The position numbers were made by a program, and so were the translations under genes. DNA of 64,000 bases from Dermatophagoides farinae (Eukaryota; Arthropoda; Arachnida; Sarcoptiformes; Pyroglyphidae), in assembly GCF_024713945.1 (NCBI RefSeq), contig NC_134683.1, positions 4,279,501 to 4,343,500 on the forward strand, given 5' to 3'. Below are positions 1-13,767 of this stretch, piece by piece; the stretch's first letter is position 1, and each line of letters starts with the position of its first letter. Under the pieces are notes generated by a model. That model ran no database searches and was not told the origin of the DNA. It saw only the letters and a program-made list of their open reading frames with translations.

Positions 1-3000
1 AATGATTCGAGGTCAAGATTTTTTTGATTCAAAGTTAATTCTGGTAATACTTTCTGGGTGATCACGTAAATATCTTGTAAACATTGTTTAATCTTTTCAA
101 TGTAATCACCATTATCTTTATGGAAATCATTCAAAATCAATGGAACTAAATCGGTATTTAACTGCACCAAATGAACACATTTGTTGGACAATTCCTGTGA
201 AAGATCAATATTAGCAATACTACGGACAGTTGTTTTGGAACAATTTATCATATAGAAAAGTTGATAATAATAATGGAATGCTTCAAGGAATAGTTCGATA
301 GAATAGCCACGTGATTGAATCAAACGTTCATAATCACTGAATCTTGTAATTAATATCTGAATTTGTGTGCAAAAATATTGTGGACTACAATTGACTGATA
401 AAAGGCCCAAATCCATTTCTTCATCAACTAATCGTTTAGATATTTTTGTTGATTCATTCAAAAGTGTAGCTATGAAATGATAAAAAAATTCAAATTAGGT
501 TGAAAATATACGATCAATCAATATCTTACCGATAAATGTTTTGTTAGTTTTGTCAATTTGATTCGAATGCTCAAGTTTTTGTTTGGACAATTCTTGTCGT
601 GCATGTTCCAATTGCGAAATCATTGATTGATATCTGTCATCAATATCTTTTTTCGAACATTTCAATGTTTCCAATTCATTTGCAACTTTTTCATATTGTT
701 GTTGAACAAATTCTAGCTGTACTCTTAGTTCACCATTGATATTCGCAATGGAATCCATCTGTACATCTTTTTGATGATGATCATTTAATTGTTGCAACAA
801 TGTCTTTGGATGAAAAAAATGATATAAATTAAGTGATGATCCATAATTTAATTTTCGGTCATTATAATTACCTCTTTTTCATTTTTCAATTGTTCCAATG
901 ATTTCAACGTTGTGGCCAATTGTTTATCGTTTTCTGCTTTCTACAAACAAAACACTTCAATTACAAAAAAATATATCAATCGACAACCATACCGTTTTCA
1001 ATAGTTCAATATGTTCGGCACGAAACTTGTTATAAAATTCTTTCATTTTTGTAAATTTTGATGCCTGTTCTTCGGCTACACAGGATTTTTGTTTTTCCAT
1101 TTCAATTTTCATTTGTTCCACTTCACGTTCCATACGTTGGGCAGCGGCACATTCTAATTCAGCAATCTGTCGTTTATAATCATCCAATCGTTTTTCATAT
1201 TCAAATTTTGTTTGCTGCATTTCTACTTCTAATTCACCGATTCTATTACCGAATCTTTCAATGATACGATCCCTTTAACAACAACAACAACAAGAATGAA
1301 AAATTAAAATTCGAATTCATTCGCTCTTTCCACAAACTATGTATGACAAATTCTTACTTTTCTTCGATTAAATTACGTTCATGTGAAATGGTTTTATTTG
1401 CTTCATCATCTTGAAATGACCATACTAATGATTCATTTACTTTATCAGCATCATTCTTCAAGAAAAAAAATGAAAAATCAATAATCATCAATATTCATCA
1501 ACGATTTCCATCCAAAAAACTTACATCATCAAAAGTAAGATCAAGTAAATTATCTTCAATTGGTTCTTCATCTTGTTGTTCCGGTATAACCACAATCGGT
1601 GTAACATGGCTATGAAGATTTGATTGGACAAAAAAATTCGGTGGTTCCTATAAATAAAATCATTGAATTGAATTGGTTATTGTTTTGACAATTATCATTA
1701 TCAAAAAAAAAAAAAAAAAAAAATAAAAAATAAAAAATAATAATAAATAACCTCTGGCAATTGTGGCATTTCAATAAGATTCCTAATATATTGCAATCTG
1801 CTGTAATTGGAATAGAATGTCTTCAATCTTATGAGTAAGTGGAAAGATAATCATTATTATCATCATTGAGTTGTATTAATAGATAATTTTTGTCTAACTT
1901 ACAATTTAAATTGATTTAGAAATCGTTCTCTATGGCCCTCAAGCGTTGGATGTGGCAATGCTATATATAATGTATGTAATAACAATAAATTGAATAGAAT
2001 AAATAACACATCGACAACAATTTATTGATTGTATCATTTATAATCAATCAATACATACCATGATGAAGTTTAAATAAAATTTTCACCGTAAAATCATATA
2101 GTTGACTTGAATCCTGTATGCACATAATAATTGGTGCAATACGACATTGACCAGAGCTTGTCATCGAAGAGGAAAAGCTTGTATCAAGCAAATTGTAAAC
2201 TATTTCCATTGATTAGAGTGCAAGGTAAAAGTGTGAAATGCAAAAAACAAAACAAAACAAAAAAAACTAATTGCCACAAACCATTGTTCTGTAAGCATAG
2301 AATTTCATCCATATAATCATAGATTTCGCAACATAATTGAAAACTAGAATCATCAGAAGAATGAAACAAAAAAAAATTCAAAATTCATTCAATCAATATA
2401 TATATGAACAAACTTACAAAATGTTCACATCATTTTCACCGATACGATCCAGATCATCATCAGTGATTTTAAGATTACCAGGAAAACGGGGATTCTATTT
2501 CAACACAAAAATAACAATTTCAAATATGATGAATTGACAATCCACTTGAAAACAACTTACACGAATATGGAAATCAATTTTATTGACTAGTAATGAACAA
2601 TAGTTTTGAATAAGTCTGCCATAGCCATGTTTGAGTAATCCCCACATTTTACAAAGTTCCAATAATCTTGTCCGATAACGATATGAATCTGGAATAGTTT
2701 TTGGATGGCCATCACGAATTAATTTATGTAGAACATGACAAAATTTCCAACAAACAATTGGATGGCCATCCAATTGTAATTGTCGTGCATATGACCAGAA
2801 AATCTGACCCGATTTGGCCAGATATGTACCAATGACAATTCCTACGGTGATGATGATAAATCATTAAAAAAATCATCAAATCAAAACAAACTTTCTTACT
2901 TCGAATATGTTTTTCTTTCACCGGACATTCTGTTGAATTGATTGCTTTACGAACACTGGTATACTGTGGAAAAAAAATGATGAACAAAATCCAAAAAAAA

Positions 3001-3136
3001 ACAAGACAAGCTTATCATCAATGAAAACAAAAAACAAAATGAACAAAGATTCGAAACTTACGAAACTTTTCTCAAAATTATCTTTCGTTATATCGAGACT
3101 TGTTCGTGGAAAAACAAGACGATCGTGTAGATTCAT
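1..3136 (-). CDS. Hip1: HIP1/HIP1R (Sla2/End4) clathrin-actin adaptor, 5' part
   Basis: Endocytic adaptor linking clathrin coats, PI(4,5)P2 membrane and actin. Fourteen exons can be read: 3062-3136, 2900-2963, 2561-2841, 2418-2494, 2282-2343, 2059-2199, 1903-1960, 1752-1800, 1525-1647, 1358-1455, 993-1272, 872-940, 530-803 and 469 to beyond base 1; all junctions keep frame. The first eight exons give an ANTH domain with the family motifs CPVKEKHIR, CWKFCHVLHKLIRDGHP and YDYMDEI. Exon 9 carries DNLLDLTFDD, which resembles a clathrin-box/acidic motif. Exons 10-14 give a long Glu/Lys/Gln-rich coiled coil. The C-terminal I/LWEQ (talin-like) actin-binding module is not in the window, so the gene is cut by the left edge. 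The start at 3136 is the only ATG before the conserved KAINSTECPVKEKH segment. The family is clear; HIP1 versus HIP1R cannot be separated because arthropods usually have one gene. Confidence 0.93.
1703..1723. repeat. poly(A) run in a HIP1 intron
   Basis: About 21 consecutive A on the + strand, within the HIP1 intron between the exons ending at 1752 and starting at 1647. It is a simple repeat and a likely site of length variation or sequencing error. Confidence 0.8.
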
Positions 3137-4260
3137 CGTTTGTTTTTATTGTTTGTATGATTCGTCATTTATTTTGTCAAGTCAAAAACATTGTGCTGAT
3201 GTTGTTTATGTGTGTGTATGTGTGTGTGTTATCAATCAAATGATTTGATGTGCATTTTTTTTTATTATTATCGGTTTCCATAAAATGATTTTATTTTATT
3301 TGGATGATGATTGTGATGATGATTCAAACCAACAAAAAAAAAACACTGTCAACGACACACATACACTGAAACGCACATTAAAATTTCTACAATGAAAATA
3401 ACACACACACACAACAACGAGGCAATTTTGTCGTTTTTATGTTTGAGACTGATGCGTGTGTGTGTGAAGTGGTGGTGGTGGTGGTGGAGGTGGGCACATT
3501 GGTCGGTGAAATCAATCCATAATAAATAGATATATATATGGTAGTGCATCGGTTAACGACAATATTTTCGGGTGGTTCCAAGATGGCCAACTAAACATTG
3601 TTACGTTATCATAAACACAGGGTTACGTTTATATCAAACAAACATAAACTTTGCAAATAAAATCAATCTGTCTGTTTTTATTGTTTTGTGTCCAAAAAAA
3701 AAAAAAATCATTCATGATAATCATCTCTATTGCTCAATGATGAAAACAAATCGTCATAACCGAAGTATAACTGTAAATCGAATGTACTTGCTCTATCATC
3801 ATGATTCTAAAAAGTATTTTACTGTTCTAATTTTGACGAATCTAGTCTAGTTTAACGAATACATTTGCCATTCAAATGTATTGAAAACAAGAAACATATA
3901 AACATTTGGAACATTAAGAAAAAAACGGGGTAATAAATTACTTCATTCTCACAAGAAAACAAAAAGATCTCTATAAGTTAATCGAGTATAACGGATACTA
4001 CCAGTTATTATAGATTGGATTGTTATAGGTGGAAATAAAAATAACCACACGGTTATTAGTGGACTAATTTTCTTTTATTGAATATATAAATATAACATGA
4101 TGATTGGTGATGATGATGCACACATGATATTTGAAAATAGACAACAGAAAACAAAACAAAACAAAACAGAACAACAAACAACAACAAATAATTTATGCTA
4201 ATGAGACAAATGACAAATAACAAACAATTTGATTTCATCAAACACACACACGCATAAAAA
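3137..4260. other. HIP1 upstream / PI4KA 3' intergenic region
   Basis: About 1.1 kb between the HIP1 start codon and the PI4KA stop codon, both genes on the minus strand. It should hold the HIP1 promoter and 5' UTR and the PI4KA 3' UTR. A minus-strand AATAAA at about 4074-4079 lies some 180 bases after the PI4KA stop and is a good candidate polyadenylation signal. The rest is A+T-rich with short TG and GGT runs. The open frames here are short and low-complexity; none resembles a protein. Confidence 0.6.
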
Positions 4261-7200
4261 TTAATAAGGAATTTGATTCTGATAATATTGTATCATATCA
4301 TAGGTACGTGTACGTAAATTAAGGAATGAATCACGAATAATTTGTAACATATATGTTGCAGCATCTTTATCATTATATTCTGGACAAAAACGTGTAGTCA
4401 ACTGTTTAACTGTTTGGCCACGAAAACATGGTAGCCCAGTATCAAGCATTAATGATACTAATGTGATTATTGATTCACGATATGGCCGTACGGCAAGATA
4501 TGCTTGTACACAAAGTATTTCGAACCATTGAAATGCCGGTGCATCAATCTTGCCACCCATTACTTGTACCATTTCATCAGTAAGTTTAATGTCTGGTTCA
4601 AATCCTAAATTTCCACCTGGTGAACTTTCAAACATGAAACCAAAATCTAGGAAAAAAAACAAAACAAAACATGAGTTCTAGTCCAAAAAAAATTGGCTCA
4701 CATACCAATATGAATAATGTGTCCATCTTCATCAATCATAATGTTACCATTATGACGATCTTTGATTTGCAACAAGAAACCAACCACACTATATGCAGCC
4801 ATACTTTTAACGAAATTAGCACGAGCTTCTTGAAAACGACCAGATGATTCATCACCATAGATGGTGAGAAAATAATCATAAAGCGAAATGTCCGTTTTAC
4901 GGCCTAATTGATCACGTGATTTAGCATTCGGTACACATTCGATAACACCACACTGTTACAAAAAAAAATATCAGAAAAAAAGAAGTGAAATATCTCGAAT
5001 AACAAACTTACACCAGGAGCTGTGGCCACAACACGATATGGATAAAGGAAAAGATCAAGTCCAACTTTTTTGAATACATTCTTGAATAATTTAATGATCT
5101 GTAATGCAAGCATATCCTGGCGTACATCATCACCAACTTTAAAAATGGCTGCTTCCCACATTTCTTGGCCCATTGATCGAAGATATTGATCATCCTGATT
5201 ATCATCATTCATTGCCAATGATTCCAATTGATCTTGGCCACAATAAATAATTTTAAATCGTGCCAAAAACGGTGCTTTAGCAGCACTTTGTAACGGTACA
5301 CCAGTTAATCGATCAATATCAATAACTAATGCTTCTGGTTTCGAAGGCAAATAACAGCCTAATTGAACATCAATACGTGAAAGACAACGTAAAAGTGCAT
5401 TTTTTCTTTCCTCGCCTTTTGGATATGGACGTATTTCACCGGAAATATTTGTAACTTTACCGAAAAAATCAAATTCTTTCTCATAGAATGCTTTCGCCGG
5501 TCCAGACAATGAATTGACAATTGAATTGATAATCATTTCGTATTGATCATAAACATCAAGATCTTTTATCACTCCTTCTTCATCTTTATACAAATTTGTG
5601 TTCATATTCCAAATGAATTGATGTGCCAATAATTGTGATATTTTAGCAATTGATTTAATGAATTCAGTTATGTAGCCAATCTATGAATCAATACAAAAAA
5701 ACAATGAAATTTCAACGTTTTAACAAAAAACAAAAATCAAAACCTACCGCATCATAACGAACAGCTTGTAATAATTGTGGTATAAACATCATGATGACAT
5801 CAGGTTTTGTTTGAAATAAATTCCGTATGGCAAATTGTACCGTTATTGGATGATTGGGATATTTACGTGAAAAAAATGACAATGCTTTTATCGGTGTAAT
5901 TGGTGCCCATGTCAGCATATAGTTGAGCTACAAGAAAAAAAAATTTTTGGAAAATTAGTGAAATCAAATCAACACACACACACACAAACTTACCTCTAAT
6001 CTTTCATTTAGAATCATATCACTGGTGACTAGATAATCAAGTGCTTCTGGAATATGACAAACAGCCATAGGATAAATCTGTACTAAACGTGAAATTTCTT
6101 GTACAATTTCCGTATTCTTAAATCTACATGGTAAAAACACTGCCAATGATGGTGAAATATTCCATGCCAATCGTACAATTTCACGTAGATTTCGTTGATT
6201 CATTGGTTGATTAAACCATTTCAATACGGTTTCTTCGCCGGGTATGGCTAAATCCGATAAATTGAGTGGATTATACCAAGAGATAAGAAATTCAATTTCA
6301 ATAGCCAATAAACTGAGCACCAAATTTCGTTTACGAATATAGTCTTTGAGAAAACAATCTAGATAACCATTATTTTCTTTATTTTTATAATGTGATCCTT
6401 TAAATGCCGATGAACGTTTCGATATTGTCGATACATTACTGGACAATGGTACAGTGTTGATCCAACCACCAGTTGGTGTTATACGACTTTGATTCAGATT
6501 CGTATCAATCGACAGACTACGTTGATCAGCATTCAAATGTAATGATTGTGAAATATTATCAGCAGAATTTAAATCCGGTACATTAACCGTTTTCAAATAT
6601 TTACGATCAGCATGCAATGATTGCCAGAATTTAATCAACGAAACAATATCTTCACGTAGTTCAGTACTTTTTTGTGATGGACAAATTTGTGGTCCACAAA
6701 AATAATCAATAGCGGCCGAATATATTCGTTCACGTAGTACAAATTTACTAACTGAATTCAGCATTGTTTCACCTTGAACCAATGATAGGCCACAATTTAG
6801 TAAACGAAATCTTGTGCCAATCGTCGATATATTACGTGTACTATAATAAACACGACCAACGCTCATATGTAATGATCGATGAAGAAGATTGACGAATATT
6901 TCCACCTGATCTAATGATGAATATTTTGCAATTTCAATACGTTCATTTAGAAATTTAACCCATTCAGCATGAGCTCCAAGATATGGTGTATCTGGTTTTA
7001 GTTGCAAATCATCACTACAAGATAATGGATCCACATTGATTGAATCTGGTGCAAACAAACCAATTTTCTTATCAAATGTTGCCACCCATGCTGCGGACAT
7101 TTCTTTTGTGAACATTAATTCAAGATCCGAACGAGCTGATAGTAGCCATTTCCATGATGAAATAATTGAATAGATCGTTTTGTGTGAAAACAGATAAACA

Positions 7201-10200
7201 GGTGCCCAACATAATAGATGAAATAGATGTAGATCACATTCCGGTGATAAAATAATCATTGCCGTGATTCGATAAATACATTCTTCATGCAAGTAAACAT
7301 CGCCAAGATTACAACTTTGTTGAAATTCTGCAATCAATTTATTGATAATATCTTTTTTCGATTTTTGTTGCACTGTTTGAGCCAACATGCCGGATATTTC
7401 ACCCAAATAATATGTTCGAATACTAGTGGTCGATATGAATTCTGAACATTTATTACGAACAAAAAATGGTATTTTACCCGCTTGAACCATCATCGTCGTC
7501 GTTGGTAATGTAATTTTTTCATTCGGTGCCGAACAATTTGCTATTGAATGTACGGCTAATGTTAGACCACTATGTTGACCAAAATCATCCAATGCTGTAC
7601 GTGAATTTGTCATATATTCTTGCAGATGTGAACGGGTTATATTTGGCGCCCATTTTACCGCCTCCTGTATAATGCCTTCACAACGTGCACCAAAATCTCG
7701 GACAATACTTTCTCTTGCTTCCATTGTTTCAGCTAATTGTATTAAATAATTTGTATCTGGTACTTGTAGTTCAACAATACCTTCCATGTGATTAAATTCC
7801 AACGAATGACCCAATACTTCAAGAATATTCAACATTGTTGTCAGTACACGTTTGCTCCACAGTAGATGTGGAAAACGATCAACCAAACCGGACAGATAAC
7901 GATCAGCAGCACGACGTATTTGTTTTTGTCGATTATTAAACTTGACCAACAACAGGATTGAATATTCTTCCAATTCATTATCACGGGTTTTGTTTTTTGG
8001 TTTTTTCACCATCATATCGAGAAAAACATTGAATATTTTATCCGAAATGCTCAATATACATTGCCAAATACCGTATTTATCTTTCTGTATGGAATGATCT
8101 TCAAGATATTGCATGATTATATAGAATGGATTGATTGAAAAATTCGTTTGAACACGAAATACTTCTAGACGACAAATTGACAATAGATAAATACATTGTG
8201 CAAATGTTAATTTATTTATTATTGCTGATACTTCAGAATTATATTCCAGATCACCAAGAATTTGATTTCGAATTTCTTGTAATTCCAGACCAGATACGGC
8301 ATCATTTCGAATGGCGGAATTCAAATGTAAATCTGATCGTAAATGTGATGATGATTTCAATAATGGTGATTTGGCAGCAATTTCTTTTACACCAATATAC
8401 CAATCTTGTGGCCACAATGATGTATTTGAAGTGAAACCCATGACAACACAATAAAGCCAAAAATCACGAAATAATTTATGTAACCGGGGTTTTGGATTCT
8501 CCAGGAATGGTAATCGTTTCGTTATTGTAGCAATAACCGGTATGAGAATGCCAAGATTACCAGCACTGGTTGAAGTTTTCACCAGCGTTGGATTCTTTTC
8601 ATTTGCACGTTTACTTTCCAGGCCAAGTTGTACGAATAATTCCAATAGACGGCCCAATAAATCAATCAAATCGGATTCTTTATATAAACGACGAGCAAAA
8701 TAACCATATGAATTGATCACAGCCAGCGATACATGACGATAACTATTTTTATAATCATTCATATCATTACTATAGGCTGCACTTGATTGTATGGTTATAG
8801 TGGCAAACATTTTCATTGCATGATCATAAACAACATCACGACATCGGTCAGCAATGGCCATTTCACTTAATTGTTCTACGATTAATGAATCAATACCGGA
8901 AACTGGTTGACAAAAACGTTGTTGAAAAAATTGAAATACAATCTCAACGGTACGTGGAATATCCGATAATTTTATTGCCATTCGTCCCAATGTTACAATT
9001 GTATTCATTGAAATTATCGTAGATTCTCTTGCTGATTTTTCTGCCTGATATAAATGATTTGATATGGATGCTATTGCTGCTTGTATGCAATGTGAATCGT
9101 ATTTAAGACCATGTCGTAAACATATGCAAAGATTATCAATGGCACAATCACGTAATTTGTTGAATAAAGTAGATTTTTCACCTAGAATTGAATAATTAAT
9201 GGCCATTGATTTTCCATTATAATCACTTATAGTGATGCTTAATGAATCGGTAAAACTTGAAACTGATTCTAAATTTTGACCATGATGTTTTTGTTCCGAT
9301 AATTTCAACAATATTGGTGATGGAACAATAAGAAAATCACGTAACACAGATATACAACTGACTGCTGCCGTTGGAAATGATTGTACCAGATAGCCGAGGC
9401 CATTTAGACAGGATAAAAATATAGGTAAATGTGTGACAACTAATCGATGACCATGTGTTGCATTTAAACGTTCAGATATTCGAAAACTAAGTGTATCAGC
9501 TGTAGTTTCATCTTGAGCTGTCCAAACTAATAGATCCAAACAAAGGGCATTGGTAAGAACATTAAATTTGAATACTTTGATCGATGATGACGATGACGAT
9601 ACATTTGATTGATTTTTAATACTCAATTCTGATTGACAACTCAGATAAAGAAGTTTAACAAATTCTTCAATTTCAGCAATAAATTCTGGACTTAGATCAG
9701 TACGTAAAAATAGCAAACTTTTCAATAATGCAATGACAGCCAGATGGACAATTTCGTTGAATTGTTTATAATGAAATATTCGTAATTTATTTTGCTAAAT
9801 GAAGAATAAAAAAGATCAAGTCACGTGAATAAAAAAAGAAAAAGAAAATTAACAATTTGTATATCTACCTCATATACTTTGGCTGCAACATCATCGAATG
9901 TTTTCAATAAATCTTTGTTGAGCAATGCGTTGAACACAACGAATAATCGCTGTAAATGATCATATGTGAAATTTTTTTTAAATTGTTCGACATTACGAAA
10001 ATATGTGGAATAATCATCGACAAACCAATCGAAATTTGAACCATATTTATGGAAAAAAATACTCGGATAATCTACATCTTCCCAAATTCGTTTATGTTGT
10101 TCGCCACTGTTTTGATGATTATGGTGGTGGTTATCCAATAATAATAAACTTTTCGAACGTAATGATTGACTAGTATCACTTTTTGGAATACTTTTCCGTC

Positions 10201-10915
10201 CTATTGATGAATTTATTGTCGGCACATTTATGGTAATCTTGTCAGCATCTAATGATGGTTCTTGTGATAGATCCGATTGTGGTGGTTGCCATTTCGCTGG
10301 AAATAATTTCAAAAATAATGATTCTTTTGTATCGTTACGTTTGGCAGCCGAACAACGACCAATTGATCGACAAAGACCAAGAAATATTGGTAATAAATGG
10401 CCACAAAGTCTGATACAATCGTCAGCTACAATATTTAGTTGAAATTCAATAAGCAAGTTGGTCAATCGTTCTAATAGATCAATTTGTCTGTCAATAATTT
10501 TTCTGGTAAGTTCTGGACAGAAATAAGCAACATCAGTAAGTGCAGTATTCACACAGAAACTGAATCTTTCGGCAATCGGTATACGATCTTGTTCATAGAT
10601 TTTAATCTCTTCAATCCAATCGGCATCAATCAATTTGTCGAGTAAATCTAGCAAATAATCCACAATATCATCACGATAACGTTGATGGAAATTTGATTCA
10701 ATCAGAAAAATGATTAAAGCAACAACTGAATCTTGTGATTTTTGATCAATTTGTACACGAGGAATATGTGATGATGATGATGATGAAGGAAGTGATGGAC
10801 AGCAACTAAGCAAGAAATTTATTGCATCGGTTGGACATTCTTTTTGTTTAGCACATGATCGAGCTAGATTTTGGATTGAATTGAAAAAGAAATTGTTATG
10901 ATTTGCTATTCGCAT
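4261..10915 (-). CDS. PI4KA: phosphatidylinositol 4-kinase alpha (PI4KIII alpha)
   Basis: Makes PI4P from phosphatidylinositol, chiefly at the plasma membrane in complex with TTC7/FAM126/EFR3 in other animals. Six exons: 9869-10915, 5994-9794 (a single 3.8 kb exon), 5748-5927, 5012-5680, 4706-4952 and 4261-4646, giving 2109 residues, almost the human length (2102). The N-terminal two thirds is the helical solenoid. A lipid kinase unique/PIK helical region follows, then the C-terminal kinase: lysine-bearing [17 protein letters not shown] (exon 4), catalytic loop DRHNGN (exon 5), DFGF metal site across the exon 5/6 junction, and the conserved end [13 protein letters not shown]. All catalytic elements look intact. 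The start at 10915 is the first ATG of the long open first exon. It shares a 425 bp divergent promoter with GlyRS. Identification is secure. Confidence 0.97.
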
Positions 10916-11340
10916 GGCCTGGTCTTTTTATTTACTCTCAATCAAATACAAATTATTCAAATTCAAAACAAAATTAAAATTCTAAAAAAAAGATCTCATT
11001 CATTTAAAATAACACTCAAGATTTGACTTTTGGAAAACAAGAAAAAAAAAATTTTTTTTTTGGTCCAATCAATTCCATGTTGACTTTCATGGTCTTTCGG
11101 TGGTAGAAATAGTAAAAAAAAATGAAAAAAAATCACATGAAATGAAATACATCCACATGCATGCATTGCCACATCACACGAATTTCAACGTGACGTTATC
11201 TCACGCGTGGACAAATGATGATTGATCAGCTGTAAACAGTGATATTTTAACCCGATACCCGTAAAGATTCAGAAAACGAGTTTGTCGTTACCGGTGTGTG
11301 TGTGTGTAGATCGTATAACCAGTTTTTTGAGCTGAATCGA
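10916..11340. promoter_or_regulatory. divergent promoter region PI4KA / GlyRS
   Basis: 425 bp between the start codons of two divergent housekeeping genes, so it must hold both 5' UTRs and both promoters. It has A-tracts on the PI4KA side and a more mixed stretch (about 11160-11300) on the GlyRS side with sites such as CACGCG, plus a short TG run just before the GlyRS start. I see no clear TATA box. The promoter role is inferred from arrangement only. Confidence 0.55.
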
Positions 11341-13756
11341 ATGTTGTTACCCATTGAAATTGTTGTTGGCCAATATTTCCGTAGTTCAACCATACAAGTG
11401 GTAGGAAAATTTCATCCATTGTTATTTAGAAGTCGATTGTTGTTTAGTCCAATCGTTGCTGCACGTAGATTATTATATTTATCATCACCGTATTCGCTGC
11501 CAAATAAGAAAACTTTGTCGAATTGGGCATATAAAAAAATTAATCGATACAAACCTTTGTATGTTGAAAAAATTATGGCCGAATTAGATCCAAAAATTGC
11601 CGCTGAACTTGAACCATTTAGACAATCAGTGAAAGAACAAGGTAACCAGTCACATTGCAGTTCAGTTGATTCATAATTCATTCTTTTTTTTTGCTGTTGT
11701 TCAGGTGACCTAATACGTCAACTTAAAGCGGACAATGCACCTGAATTGGACATTAAAAAAGCTGTGGCCGAATTAAAAAATCGAAAACGCGTTCTTGAAG
11801 AAAAAACACTGCAATTGGCACCACCAGATTCTGGATTTGAACGTGCCAAAATGGAAGATCTGATTAAACGTCGTTTCTTTTTTGATAATTCATTCGCCAT
11901 TTATGGTGGTATTACTGGTCAATTTGATTTTGGTCCAATGGGTTGTTCCATCAAAAACAATATGATTGATTTGTGGCGAAAACATTTTGTTCTACAAGAA
12001 CAAATGCTTGAAGTGGATTGTACGATTTTGACACCTGAACCAGTATTGAAAGCATCGGGACATGTAGAACGTTTTGCTGATTTAATGGTCAAAGATCTGG
12101 CAACGGGTGAATGTTTTCGATTAGATCATTTGATTAAAGCTCATCTGGAGAAATTGGCATCCAATTCAAAAACTTCTGATGAAATTCGACAAGAATGTCA
12201 ATCTATTGTAACCAAATTGGATGGTTTAAGTAAAGAACAAATGAATGAAATTCTTCAGAAATTCAAAATCAAATCACCACTCACCGGTAACGATCTAAGT
12301 GAAGCCATCGAATTTAATCTTATGTTTTCAACAATGATTGGACCATCTGGCCAGGTTAAAGGTTTTCTTCGTCCTGAAACGGCACAAGGAATATTCGTGA
12401 ATTTTAAACGACTTTTAGAATTCAATCACCGACGATTACCATTTGCAGCTGCACAGGTAGGCAATGCTTTCCGTAATGAAATCAGTCCACGATCCGGTTT
12501 AATTCGAGTTCGTGAATTTACATTGGCCGAAATCGAACATTTTGTTGATCCATCAAATAAAAGTCATCCAAAATATGAAACGATTGCCGATTTGGAATTG
12601 AATCTTTACACTGCTTGTAATCAAATGGACGGAAAAGCAAGTGAAATGGTACGAATACGTGATGCTGTCGATAGTAAAATTATTGCCAACGAAACGTTAG
12701 CCTATTTTATTGGACGTATCTATTTGTTTATGGTGAAAGTTGGAGTGGATCCAAAACGGCTTCGATTCCGTCAACATATGGATAATGAAATGGCTCATTA
12801 TGCTACCGATTGTTGGGATGCCGAATGTTTAACATCGTATGGTTGGGTCGAATGTGTTGGTTGTGCTGATCGTTCCTGTTTTGATCTATTACAACATACA
12901 AAAACTACCAATGTTAAATTGGTGGCGGAAAAAGATTTACCAGCACCTAAAATTGTAAATGTTGTTGAAATTGTACCAAATAAGGGCCTAATGGGTAAAC
13001 ATTTCAAAGCTAATGCTCAAAAAGTAATGACCAGATTAAGTGTACTTGATGAATCAGAAATCAAATGTATTGAACAAACATTGAATGATGGCCAGAATGA
13101 ATTCATATTGAATCTTGACGACGAAAACAAAGTGACCATTACGAAAGAAATGGTAACAATTAAACGATATGAGAAAAAAGTTCATGTTGAAGAATTTACA
13201 CCAGGTGTTATTGAACCATCATTTGGAATTGGTCGAATAATGCATACACTATTCGAACATAGTTTTCGTATCCGTCAAGATGATGAACAACGAACCTATT
13301 TTGCATTACCAGCTGTTGTATGTCCAATCAAATGTTCACTATTACCATTGAGTAATCATAATGCACTCAAACCATTTGTTACACGGCTATCCACACAATT
13401 ATCAGCAGCAGATATTTCATTTAAATTTGATGATACCGGTTCGATTGGTAAACGTTATGCACGAACCGATGAAATATCCGTACCATTTGCCATTACGATC
13501 GATTTTGATAGCTGTAAAGATGAAATGGTTACATTGAGAGAACGTGATTCTACTGAACAAATTCGATTGCCGGTAAGGCTTTTTTTTGTTTATTTAATCA
13601 TCATTTTATTTATTTATTTTACCCTAGATAAAAAATGTCGTCACCATCGTTAAAGAATTGTCGATGAATCTACGTCAATGGGATGATGTTCGTAATCAAT
13701 ATGGTATCTTTGATCCTTCACAAAGTTCATCGGAACCACCACCATCATCACAATAA
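11341..13756 (+). CDS. GARS1: glycyl-tRNA synthetase, mitochondrial and cytosolic
   Basis: Charges tRNA-Gly; class II synthetase acting as an alpha2 dimer. Exons 11341-11641, 11705-13572 and 13628-13756 give 765 residues. From ATG 11341 there is a 78-residue basic, hydroxylated and hydrophobic leader typical of mitochondrial import. A second in-frame ATG at 11575 starts MAELDPKIAAELEPFRQS, giving 687 residues, very close to the human cytosolic form. A WHEP domain follows (KKAVAELKNRKRVLEEK). The class II core includes RRFFFDNSFAIYGG, FNLMF, RPETAQGIFVNF, motif 2 RNEISPRSGLIRVREF and motif 3 VIEPSFGIGRIM; the C-terminal anticodon-binding domain has IGKRYARTDE. The context at 11341 is weak (C at -3) and that at 11575 is strong (A at -3, G at +4), which fits leaky scanning for dual targeting. 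The stop is 11 bp from the stop of the convergent neighbour. Confidence 0.97.
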
Positions 13757-13767
13757 CAATTCTGTGG

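Noticed and set aside
4056-4247. 63-codon minus-strand open frame after PI4KA
   Set aside because: Hydrophobic low-complexity translation of T-rich DNA inside the PI4KA 3' UTR; no acceptor, no homology.
8135-8434. 99-codon plus-strand open frame
   Set aside because: Lies antisense inside the 3.8 kb PI4KA exon; a shadow of the real frame.
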